In this document: positions 38,566 to 46,782 of the stretch, one piece after another
Position numbering within the stretch: the first letter of the stretch is position 1
Layout of the letters: each line of letters begins with the position of its first letter
Position numbers and translations under genes: made by a program
Origin: Clostridia bacterium
GTDB taxonomy: Bacteria > Bacillota > Clostridia > Oscillospirales > CAG-272
Assembly: GCA_017453305.1 (NCBI GenBank)
Contig: JAFTKJ010000013.1
Location: forward strand, 41,802-105,801
Length of the DNA: 64,000 bases
Direction of reading: 5' to 3'
Notes under the pieces: model-generated
Databases searched by the model: none
Seen by the model: the letters and a program-made list of their open reading frames with translations, nothing else
What the model was told of the DNA's origin: nothing

Positions 38566-41500
38566 ATGAGAAATAACAAACTGATATTCAAATTATTACT
38601 GGTTGTTATGCTTTGCATCCTTTCTCTCGCAACCCTTTCGGGTTGCGGGGGTGAGGAAGTGAGCGAGCTCTTCATCTCTACGAAGGATGCTCCTCGCGCA
38701 ACCTACGTTGCTGGTCAGGAGCTCGACCTTTCCACGGGTAAACTGACCTACATCCTGAACGGTGAGGAAAGTGACCTTCCTCTCACCGCCGAAGGCGTTA
38801 GCGTAAGCGGATATAACAAAAATCAGCTCGGCGAGCAGACTGTTACCGTTTCCTACATGGAAATGACCGCTGAATTCAAGGTTAACGTCATTCCTAGAAT
38901 CAAGGCTGAAAGCTTTGAAACAAAATACTTTATCGAAGATGAATTCGATAAGTCCAAGGGTAAGCTCGTTGTTGCAAGAGACGACGGTACAACCTTCTCC
39001 GTCAACATGAGCAACGATAAGGTTTCCCTTGTTTCCTTTGACTCTGCTACCGCAGGCGAGAAGGAGGTTAAGGTAAAGTATTCCGCAGGCTCGGCTGATT
39101 ACGAGTGCACGTTTAAGGTAAACGTTTACGGTATTGCAAGCGTAACCCTCAAAACCCCCGATAAGATCTCTTATCAGAGCCACGATACCGAGCTGGATTT
39201 CAGCGGCGGATATCTTAACGTTAAGTCTACCGAGGAAAGCCTTTCCAAGTTCGTTCCGCTGACCAACCCTAATGTCCAGGTCAATGGCTTCGATATTTCG
39301 CAGGCTACCAAGGAACACATGGAGACACCTTTGAAGCAAACGATCACCATCACTTACGGCGGTCAAACCTTCACCTACGATATCTCCATTACCTACAGCG
39401 GTGTTTCTCTTGTAAACGATTTTGCAAAGATGTTTGAGGGCTTTGATTGGGACGCTGAGGACGCTACGATCGATACCGAAAAGAGCGACGCTACCATTGA
39501 GGCTATCAAGGCTTACTACAAGCTTTCCAAGGCGCAGAGAGCACAAATTTCAACCGAGAACACAAATACACTCGTTCGTGCAACCGCAATCGTCGTTTCC
39601 CTGAACTACAGAGACGCCTTTAAGACCTACGAAAACACCATCGAGATTGGAAGTAATCTTTCCATTGTGCTCGTTGCATCCTCTTATGAGGAGACCCTCG
39701 TTGACCTTGAAAAGCTCAAGAACGAGGACGATACACTCAACGTTTACGCAGACATTCTCCGTAAAATCCTTGAGGATTTCCCCAAGGTTGTCGTTGCTCA
39801 GGGTAAGACCGTTGAACAGATCGTTGCCGTTCACTCGAACGACATCCACGATTTCCTCGTTCGTATTTTCGAGCATCTCACCGAGCTTTACAAGACCCTT
39901 GAAAACGTCCCGGTCAACTGGACCGCAGAGGACCTCAAGGCTAATGAAGATGCAATCAGAGTAGCTATTAACACCATTAAGACCGAAGAGTTCGTTAAGA
40001 CCGGTTATTCCTACCTCTACAACGATATCCTCTCCAAATGGCGTGAAAAGGACGATTATCTCGACATCCTTTACTACTATTACATCCACGTCAAGAACGA
40101 CGCAGAAAACCTCTTTGATGATATGTTCCAAAAGGTTCCCCTCCCCGGAATTATGCAGGAATGGTATGAACATATCGTCAATGCTTCCAGCGAGGTGAAA
40201 TGGATGCAGGGCAACGAATCCGGCGACGCTTATCTTGCCGACGTTTCCTTCTTCATGTACTACTACCGCGAAGCAATGAAGGCAACTCAAGCCATCAAGG
40301 ATTCCGGCAACCAGCTGTATCTCGACATTTACGAGGCTCTTGAGATCGATAATATCAACAACGTAAACATCAAAGTGGAAGGTTACGGTTACTTCTATCA
40401 ATGCGGTCCTATGTTGGATTCCGAAAGATTTATGACCCTTTGGGAAAAGTATCTCGACCTGGTTCACATTCTTGCAACCGATACGCTGGATAAGACTAAG
40501 AACGATGCCGAATTCAAGCTTGCTTTGGAGGCGTTCAACGCACTCTCCCCTGCCGAGCTTTACGGCTTCCTGACCTCTTTGAACTTCCAATACGATGATG
40601 CAAGAGGTAGCGTTCTCGTTCTTGAATATGGTGAAAACCCCAAGAACATGTTCATCGACATAATGGGTCAGTACTGCTACCACGTTTTGAACAACGCTTG
40701 TGAGCCCTTGTTCGTCGATCTCCTCGTAGCAATGGAGAAATACGCCCTGCTCGGCGCTCCCGATGCTAAGCCGTCTACGCTCGCGGACTTTGAGACCGCG
40801 ATGGCAGAGGTAATCAAGAAGTACAATGCGCTTTCCACAACCGACCAAAAGAACTTCGACACCTATCTTGGAACCTCCTATAACAAGTATCTGAACCTCT
40901 ACAACGTTTGCAAGAACGGTGCGGCAGATCTTGGTACAAACGCAGCCACCTTTGATGAGCTGGCACTCATTATGAACCGCTTCCACGCTGTTCTTGAGCT
41001 CTTCAGCTCGAAGGAAGAGGGCGTTCAGAATGAAGGTACCATGGCACTTCTCGTAGCCCTCTACGAGCGTGCTAAGACCCTTTACGAAACGATCCTCGCA
41101 ACCGAAGATCCTAACGTAATCGCAGCCCTCCACGCAAAGAACTATACCGTTGACGGTGAGGAGCTTCCTCTTGACCTTGCATTTGCTCGCGTTCGTTTCG
41201 TCGCCATCTACAACATCATGCTCAATTACGTGATCCAGGACGGTGATGACGAGACTTACGATCCCAGAGTTTGGGACAACTACTCCATCACCAATGCCGA
41301 CGAACTCCTGCTCAAGGTTATCGACGTCCTTTACGGTCAGTACGACAGCAATGCCCCCAAGCTCTCCAAAGAGGCAATGCTTGCAATTATGGCTGACGTT
41401 CGTGCAATTATGATCTCCGACATCGAAAGCGTAAGAATCTTCTCCTCTATCCAAGGTGACGTTTATTACTACGCCGGAGTGACTGCATTCCTCAAGGAAG

Positions 41501-41721
41501 CCCTCTCCGATGACGGCGATGCACTTGCCGACAAGCTCGTTGCGATCGAAAAGATCTACCGCAATTATCTCTTCAGCGAAAAAGAAGAGTACATGACCAG
41601 CTTTAAGACCTCTGTTGAGGAACTCAAGGAGGCTTACGCCTCTGCTTCTGACGCAGACAAGGCTTATTTGGATGCTATGTATACTTTCTACGTAAGCATC
41701 TATGATGCACTTGAAGCTTAA
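38566..41721 (+). CDS. Large lipoprotein with Ig-like repeats and alpha-helical region
   Basis: This 1051-residue lipoprotein has the lipobox LSGC (C27). Residues about 35-290 form three Ig-like Big_3-type modules (VAGQELDLSTGKLTYILNG, YFIEDEFDKSKGKLVVARDD, SYQSHDTELDFSGGYLNV). The remaining 750 residues are mostly alpha-helical, rich in Glu, Lys and aromatic residues, and unlike any family I recognise. No catalytic motif is seen. It is the last gene of the MoxR operon, with AAGGTGG before the ATG and 11 bp after the preceding stop. A terminator follows. It may be a client or an outer partner of the vWA proteins. Confidence 0.88.
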   Translation: MRNNKLIFKLLLVVMLCILSLATLSGCGGEEVSELFISTKDAPRATYVAGQELDLSTGKLTYILNGEESDLPLTAEGVSVSGYNKNQLGEQTVTVSYMEMTAEFKVNVIPRIKAESFETKYFIEDEFDKSKGKLVVARDDGTTFSVNMSNDKVSLVSFDSATAGEKEVKVKYSAGSADYECTFKVNVYGIASVTLKTPDKISYQSHDTELDFSGGYLNVKSTEESLSKFVPLTNPNVQVNGFDISQATKEHMETPLKQTITITYGGQTFTYDISITYSGVSLVNDFAKMFEGFDWDAEDATIDTEKSDATIEAIKAYYKLSKAQRAQISTENTNTLVRATAIVVSLNYRDAFKTYENTIEIGSNLSIVLVASSYEETLVDLEKLKNEDDTLNVYADILRKILEDFPKVVVAQGKTVEQIVAVHSNDIHDFLVRIFEHLTELYKTLENVPVNWTAEDLKANEDAIRVAINTIKTEEFVKTGYSYLYNDILSKWREKDDYLDILYYYYIHVKNDAENLFDDMFQKVPLPGIMQEWYEHIVNASSEVKWMQGNESGDAYLADVSFFMYYYREAMKATQAIKDSGNQLYLDIYEALEIDNINNVNIKVEGYGYFYQCGPMLDSERFMTLWEKYLDLVHILATDTLDKTKNDAEFKLALEAFNALSPAELYGFLTSLNFQYDDARGSVLVLEYGENPKNMFIDIMGQYCYHVLNNACEPLFVDLLVAMEKYALLGAPDAKPSTLADFETAMAEVIKKYNALSTTDQKNFDTYLGTSYNKYLNLYNVCKNGAADLGTNAATFDELALIMNRFHAVLELFSSKEEGVQNEGTMALLVALYERAKTLYETILATEDPNVIAALHAKNYTVDGEELPLDLAFARVRFVAIYNIMLNYVIQDGDDETYDPRVWDNYSITNADELLLKVIDVLYGQYDSNAPKLSKEAMLAIMADVRAIMISDIESVRIFSSIQGDVYYYAGVTAFLKEALSDDGDALADKLVAIEKIYRNYLFSEKEEYMTSFKTSVEELKEAYASASDADKAYLDAMYTFYVSIYDALEA

Positions 41722-41729
41722 TTACTAAA

Positions 41730-41783
41730 AAAAGAACGGCTTTGCCGGGGAATGGAACCCATTCCCTGCAAAACCGTTCTTTT
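41730..41783 (+). terminator. Terminator of the MoxR operon
   Basis: Arms 41730-41739 and 41774-41783 pair perfectly, with further pairing inside (GGGAATGG with CATTCCC), and end in a T-run. It lies 9 bp after the last stop of the operon. Confidence 0.85.
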
Positions 41784-41809
41784 GATTTTAAGATGGACAA
41801 CATGTGACA

Positions 41810-41854
41810 AAAAAATACCGTTCGGCATGCAATACATGTCAAACGGTATTTTTT
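41810..41854 (-). terminator. Terminator of the Opp operon
   Basis: Arms 41810-41822 and 41842-41854 (13 bp, perfect) enclose a 19-nt loop. On the minus strand the stem ends in a T-run, just after the stop of the small membrane protein. Confidence 0.85.
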
Positions 41855-41856
41855 CG

Positions 41857-42120
41857 TTACTTCAGGAAAAGGTACATCAGAAGTGCCGCCGCGCCAAACG
41901 CCAGAACAACGATCAGGAGCATTGGTGCATAGACCTGCATCGCAGCAAGGAACATTGCCCAGCGCTCTTTTGCCGTCGCGTCAACACGGTTCTTCTTCTT
42001 TCTGTTCAACTCGTCCTGCTCCTCGGGAGTCATCCCCGAAAGAGCTGCCATCGAATAAATCGTTTCGCCTTTATCCTCAAGATATACGGTTTTTGTTTTC
42101 TTCTTATCCTGTTTTTTCAT
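41857..42120 (-). CDS. Small membrane protein at the end of the Opp operon
   Basis: This 87-residue protein has a basic N-terminus (MKKQDKKKTKTVY), a charged middle with TPEEQDELNRKKK, and one C-terminal transmembrane segment (about 58-84, ending MYLFLK). It begins 4 bp after the oppF stop; no strong ribosome site is seen, so translation is probably coupled. An in-frame ATG at 42135 inside oppF is an alternative start. No family is recognised. Its position suggests an accessory subunit or regulator of the transporter, but this is inference. Confidence 0.75.
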   Translation of the reverse strand: MKKQDKKKTKTVYLEDKGETIYSMAALSGMTPEEQDELNRKKKNRVDATAKERWAMFLAAMQVYAPMLLIVVLAFGAAALLMYLFLK

Positions 42121-42124
42121 AGGC

Positions 42125-43159
42125 TCAAAGCTCATCAGCAAGATGGCAGGAGACGTAATGTCCTCCGCCGATATCCTTCATTTCGGGAGCTACCTCGCGG
42201 CATTTTGCGGTGCAATACTTGCATCTCGTGTGGAACTTGCATCCCTTGGGAGGATTTGCAGGACTGGGAAGCTCGCCCTCAAGTGCAACGGGTTCGCTTT
42301 TTGCATGAGGATTTGCCACGGGAACCGCAGAGAAGAGCGCCTGCGTGTAGGGATGCTTTGCGTTGGTACAAATTTCCTTTGTGCTACCCATTTCAACGAT
42401 GTTTCCAAGATACATGACCGCAATATCGTCGGAGATATACTTGACAACGGAAAGATCGTGAGAGATGAACATGTAGGACATTCCCTCTTCGCGTTGGAGT
42501 TTCTTTAAGAGATTGATGATCTGCGCCTGAATCGAAACGTCAAGAGCCGATACGGGCTCATCACAAATCACGAGCTTGGGCTTTACGGCAAGTGCACGAG
42601 CAATGCATATTCTCTGACGCTGACCGCCCGAGAACTCGTGCGGATAACGGTCGTAATGGTGCGGCTGAAGTCCACATCTTTCCATGACCTTTCTTACGTA
42701 CGTGCTGACCTCGGAATCGGGCACGATCTTGTGCACCTTTACTGCCTCTCCGATAATGGAGCCAACAGTCATTCTGGGAGGAAGCGAGGAGTAAGGATCC
42801 TGGAAAACGAGCTGTAGCTCGGTTCTCAAATCATAGAATTCCTTTTTGGAAATCGTCGCAAGATCGCAAGTCACCTTTTCACCGTTATCCTTCAGCGAGG
42901 TATACTTCGCGCTCCCCTCCGTTACGTCATAGAGACGAAGGATGGTTCTTCCAAGCGTTGTTTTTCCACATCCGGATTCGCCAACGACACCAAGCGTTTT
43001 ACCTCTTTCAAGCTTGAAGGAGACACCGTCAACTGCGCGAAGGTAGGAAAGGGGTCTGCCAAAGAAATCCTTGCTTACGGGGAAATACTGCTTCAATCCG
43101 TCGACCTCAAGGATATAATCCTTTTCCTTCGAGGACTGCTCAAGAATTTTCTCTTCCAT
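42125..43159 (-). CDS. oppF: Oligopeptide ABC transporter ATPase OppF
   Basis: This 344-residue ATPase has Walker A GESGCGKT (60-67), the Q-loop LVFQDPYSSL, the signature FSGGQRQR, Walker B VICDEPVSALD and the switch histidine in FISHDLSVVKY. The C-terminal oligo/dipeptide extension has the usual cysteines (CKFHTRCKYCTAKC ... SCHL). It energises peptide uptake with OppD. The start overlaps the oppD stop (TGATG), and GAGGGGAG precedes it. Confidence 0.95.
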   Translation of the reverse strand: MEEKILEQSSKEKDYILEVDGLKQYFPVSKDFFGRPLSYLRAVDGVSFKLERGKTLGVVGESGCGKTTLGRTILRLYDVTEGSAKYTSLKDNGEKVTCDLATISKKEFYDLRTELQLVFQDPYSSLPPRMTVGSIIGEAVKVHKIVPDSEVSTYVRKVMERCGLQPHHYDRYPHEFSGGQRQRICIARALAVKPKLVICDEPVSALDVSIQAQIINLLKKLQREEGMSYMFISHDLSVVKYISDDIAVMYLGNIVEMGSTKEICTNAKHPYTQALFSAVPVANPHAKSEPVALEGELPSPANPPKGCKFHTRCKYCTAKCREVAPEMKDIGGGHYVSCHLADEL

Positions 43160-44337
43160 CAGTTCTCCCCTCCTTCCTCATCGTACAGATGACAGAATAC
43201 GCTATGCGTTTCGGTGATCTTGATTTCCTTTGGATAAGGCTTTCCTTCGCAGCCTGCGCATTTTTTGCCGCATCTGCCCTTGAAAAGACACTCGTCCGGA
43301 ATGTTGATCGGGTTTGGAACATTACCGGGGATGCTGTAGAGCTCCTCTGCCGCATCAGAAGCCAGCGAAGGCTTCGCCTTTTGAATACCTACCGTGTAAG
43401 GATGCATCGGGTTATCGAAGATCTCGTAAACCGTACCCTTTTCCACGATCTTACCCGCATACATGACCACTACGTAATCTGCCATTTCGGCAACGACTCC
43501 AAGGTCGTGCGTGATCAGCATAACAGATGCCCCGCATTCGCCCTGAACGCGCTTGAGCAGCTTGAGGATCTGGCTTTGAATGGTAACGTCAAGAGCCGTC
43601 GTAGGCTCGTCCGCGATGATCAGTTTTGGATTTCCTGTAAGCGCAATTGCGATCATCACTCTCTGGCGCATACCGCCCGAAAGCTGGTGAGGATAATAAT
43701 CGATCATGGTTTCGGGCATAGGAATGCCAACCAGGGTCAGCATATCGATTGCCTTCTTTCTCGCCTGCTCCTTGGTAGCCTCCGGATGGTTGAGATAAAA
43801 CACCTCTTCAATCTGATAACCAACGGTAAATACGGGGTTCAAGCTGGTCATAGGCTCCTGGAATATCATCGAGATATCCTTACCTCTGATGCGGCACATG
43901 TCAAGTGTCGGCATCTTTGTTACGTCATAGCACTTGTCTCTTCCCTTTTCATCCTTGCCAAGCTCGTCGGAGTTAAATCTGATCTGACCGCCGACAACCT
44001 GTCCCTGGGGTGCCTGAACAAGCTGCATAATGGAAAGGCTGGTTACGCTCTTTCCGCATCCGGACTCTCCTACAAGTCCGACGATGGAATCCTTCGGGAT
44101 ATCGAAGGAGATCTTGTTTACCGAGCGAACAACACCGTTATCCGTGTAGAAGAAGGTCTCAAGATCTTCAATCTCAAGCACGTTGTCGTTCGACTTCATA
44201 ACGGTGGTAAATTGCTCGGGGGTTTTCTTTTCTCTTTTGATCTTCTCGAGACGTTTCATCTCGCGAAGGTTGCTCTTTATGATCTCACGGCTTTCCTTTA
44301 AGGTGAGAAGGTTTGGATTTTTCATCTTCTTGCTCAT
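43159..44337 (-). CDS. oppD: Oligopeptide ABC transporter ATPase OppD
   Basis: This 392-residue ATPase has Walker A GESGCGKS (90-97), Q-loop IFQEPMTSL, signature LSGGMRQR, Walker [13 protein letters not shown] and [12 protein letters not shown]. The C-terminal cysteine-rich extension [14 protein letters not shown] is typical of Opp/Dpp ATPases. A charged N-terminal extension of about 50 residues is longer than usual. I chose ATG 44337, 6 bp after AGAGGTG; ATG 44343 and GTG 44346 are alternatives. It follows oppC by 5 bp. Confidence 0.94.
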   Translation of the reverse strand: MSKKMKNPNLLTLKESREIIKSNLREMKRLEKIKREKKTPEQFTTVMKSNDNVLEIEDLETFFYTDNGVVRSVNKISFDIPKDSIVGLVGESGCGKSVTSLSIMQLVQAPQGQVVGGQIRFNSDELGKDEKGRDKCYDVTKMPTLDMCRIRGKDISMIFQEPMTSLNPVFTVGYQIEEVFYLNHPEATKEQARKKAIDMLTLVGIPMPETMIDYYPHQLSGGMRQRVMIAIALTGNPKLIIADEPTTALDVTIQSQILKLLKRVQGECGASVMLITHDLGVVAEMADYVVVMYAGKIVEKGTVYEIFDNPMHPYTVGIQKAKPSLASDAAEELYSIPGNVPNPINIPDECLFKGRCGKKCAGCEGKPYPKEIKITETHSVFCHLYDEEGGEN

Positions 44338-44342
44338 GTTCA

Positions 44343-45401
44343 TCACCTCTTAGACTTGGGGTCCATTGCATCGCGCAAGCCGTCTCCAACAAAGTTGAAG
44401 GCGAGAACCGCGATAACGATCAGAATACCTGCGGGAATCCAAAGATTGGGATAGAATGCCATTGTTACGGGATCGGTGGATGCCGAAATCATCGTACCCC
44501 ATGCGGCAAACGGAAGCGGAATTCCAAGTCCGAGATAGCTCAGGGTAGATTCGTAAAGGATGATCGATCCAAGACCGAGCGTCATCGAAACGATCAGCTG
44601 GGGCATAATATTGGGGATGAGGTGCTTGAAGATTCTTCTCCAAACGGGAATACCCATAACCTCACACGCAACGATGTATTCCTGCTCGCGTAAGTAAAGG
44701 ATCTGACCTCTTACCATACGCGCAGTTCCACTCCATCCAAACACTGTCAAAATCAGCATCAGATAGTAAATTCGCATCGTACTTTCTACCTGCCACGAAT
44801 CGATAACGACCGAGGCAATCAAAAGGATCGGAAGCGTGGGAATACAGTTCAGTACGTCAACGAGTCGCATAATGATCTGGTCAGCCTTGCCACCGAAATA
44901 GCCTGCAATACCGCCCATGATAATACCGATGATCGTTTCCAAAATTACTACTACGAAGCCAAGAGTCAAGGAAATACGTCCGCCGTACATCAAACGGATA
45001 AATACATCCATACCCTTTTCATCCGTGCCGAGAAGGTGTGAGGAGGAGAGGGGTGCATACTGATTGATATCAACCTTTTCCTCAACAAACTGAATGACGC
45101 TGTATTCATTCCCTTCAGCATCGGTGGTTTTTACGTCAAGCTCGTACGTCGCGCGCTTGATCGCGCCCGTAAGGTCGGTTTCGGTCTCGTCCCATTGATA
45201 ACCGCAAAGGTGCATGATGGGGGGACCGACAAAAGAGAATACAAACAACACAGCCAGCATGATGACACCAAAGAGAGAAAGGCGCGAGCGGAAAAATCTT
45301 CTCACCACCATTCTGACAGGTGACATTTCCTTGTAATGTATCTCTTCTTGAACGAGCTCTTCGTTGTTTTCGGCTTCGAGCGCTACGTTGTTTTCGTTCA
45401 T
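44343..45401 (-). CDS. oppC: Oligopeptide ABC transporter permease OppC
   Basis: This 352-residue permease has the BPD_transp_1 fold with the EAA-type loop in the C-terminal part (CEVMGIPVWRRIFKHLIPNIMPQ). An acidic N-terminus of about 30 residues precedes the first membrane segment. Between this segment and the conserved HLLGTDEKGMDVFIRLMYGGR there is an extra extracellular stretch of some 60 residues (GYQWDETETDLTG onward), longer than in standard OppC. ATG 45401 follows GGAG with good spacing; ATG 45413 has no ribosome site. Confidence 0.93.
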   Translation of the reverse strand: MNENNVALEAENNEELVQEEIHYKEMSPVRMVVRRFFRSRLSLFGVIMLAVLFVFSFVGPPIMHLCGYQWDETETDLTGAIKRATYELDVKTTDAEGNEYSVIQFVEEKVDINQYAPLSSSHLLGTDEKGMDVFIRLMYGGRISLTLGFVVVILETIIGIIMGGIAGYFGGKADQIIMRLVDVLNCIPTLPILLIASVVIDSWQVESTMRIYYLMLILTVFGWSGTARMVRGQILYLREQEYIVACEVMGIPVWRRIFKHLIPNIMPQLIVSMTLGLGSIILYESTLSYLGLGIPLPFAAWGTMISASTDPVTMAFYPNLWIPAGILIVIAVLAFNFVGDGLRDAMDPKSKR

Positions 45402-45424
45402 TTTGTTCTCCATATTGCTACAAA

Positions 45425-46729
45425 TTATTTTGACAGCTTGACACGCGGGTCAACAACTGCATACATAAGGTCCGAAAGAAGCGTTCCTATCACTGTCAGC
45501 ACCGCAAGGAACATATTGTATCCCATAATAAAGGGAACGTCACCCTGCTGAAGTGCCTTATACGCAAGACGTCCGATACCGTCAATTGCAAATACCTCCT
45601 CGGTAATCATCGCGCCGCCAAACAGAGACGGGAGAATACCTGCAAGAAGGGTCATAAGCGGGATCATGGTGTTGCGGAATGCGTGCACGTAGATGACCTT
45701 CTTTTCGGAAAGTCCCTTGGAACGCGCGGTACGGATATAGTCGGAGTTCAAAACCTCAAGCATATTGGTTCTGGTATATCTCATAAGTCCTCCGATGGAA
45801 AGAACAATGAGCACAAGCATGGGAAGCACGAGGTGGTGAAGCATATCAAGCATATACATAATTCCCGTGCTGGCAGATCCCGCCGAAACAAGTCCGGATG
45901 CCGGGAACCATCCAAGCCAGCTTGAAAATACCTTGATCAAAAGCGCCGCGAAGAAGAACGAAGGAAGTGAGATACCGATCATCGTGATGACGGTGACGGA
46001 GTAGTCGACTACCGAGTACTGACGCGTTGCACTGATAATACCGAGAGGGATTGCAATAGCAAATTGGAATACAAGAGCCACGAGGGAGATCAGGAAGGAG
46101 ATCCACATATGGTCTGCAATAACCTGCCCCACAGGCATTTGATAAAGGAAGGAGTCTCCAAGGTCGCCCCTGAGCATGTTGCCAAGCCAGGAGAAGTAGC
46201 CACCGAGAACCGCAAGGAACTTGTTCCATACGTTTGCTTCTCTGTATTGTGCGTCTACCTGAACCTCCTCGCCCGAACGCGAAAAGGTAATAGAATCAAG
46301 AACAGCCGTAAAGGTGCCGCTCTCGAGGACCTTTGCCGTATCCTCGCTCTCGTCGAGGATACGGTAGGATCCGTTTTTGTTGATCTCAAGAATGATATCT
46401 TTTTTACTTTCGTATCTGCCCGCATAGAATTCAGCATAGGGAACGAGCTCGTTTTGAACGTCCTCGTATTTCTTCACCTTTGCATCCTTCTCAAAGGTCT
46501 CGTAACCGTCAAGCTCCATGCTTACGTACGCCTCGGGCATATAAAGACCGTATCTCTTCTGGAAATCGTCAAGCTGGTCGAGCGTTATCGTTCCCTGCTG
46601 AATCTGCGCGGAGAACTTATTCTCAAGGTAGTTCGTGGGCATCAATCTTACAAGGAAGTAGATGATGAGCGAAACACCCAGCAAAACGACCAGAGCAAGA
46701 CCAAGTCTTTTCAGCACGTATTTAAACAT
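45425..46729 (-). CDS. oppB: Oligopeptide ABC transporter permease OppB with large extracellular insert
   Basis: This 434-residue permease is about 110-120 residues longer than standard OppB (around 310). The first membrane segment is at 10-28. A hydrophilic, probably extracellular insert spans about 45-170 (NKFSAQIQQGTITLDQLDD through AQYREANVWNKFL). The usual pattern follows: DLGDSFLYQMPVGQVI, five further membrane segments, and the EAA loop TARSKGLSEKKVIYVHAFRN. GAGGAAAA precedes the ATG. The insert may contact the unusually large binding lipoprotein encoded next door. Confidence 0.93.
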   Translation of the reverse strand: MFKYVLKRLGLALVVLLGVSLIIYFLVRLMPTNYLENKFSAQIQQGTITLDQLDDFQKRYGLYMPEAYVSMELDGYETFEKDAKVKKYEDVQNELVPYAEFYAGRYESKKDIILEINKNGSYRILDESEDTAKVLESGTFTAVLDSITFSRSGEEVQVDAQYREANVWNKFLAVLGGYFSWLGNMLRGDLGDSFLYQMPVGQVIADHMWISFLISLVALVFQFAIAIPLGIISATRQYSVVDYSVTVITMIGISLPSFFFAALLIKVFSSWLGWFPASGLVSAGSASTGIMYMLDMLHHLVLPMLVLIVLSIGGLMRYTRTNMLEVLNSDYIRTARSKGLSEKKVIYVHAFRNTMIPLMTLLAGILPSLFGGAMITEEVFAIDGIGRLAYKALQQGDVPFIMGYNMFLAVLTVIGTLLSDLMYAVVDPRVKLSK

Positions 46730-46782
46730 TTAGGTTTTCCTCGTACATCGAATTTCTGTTTTTAAAATGAATATCAGTCGTT

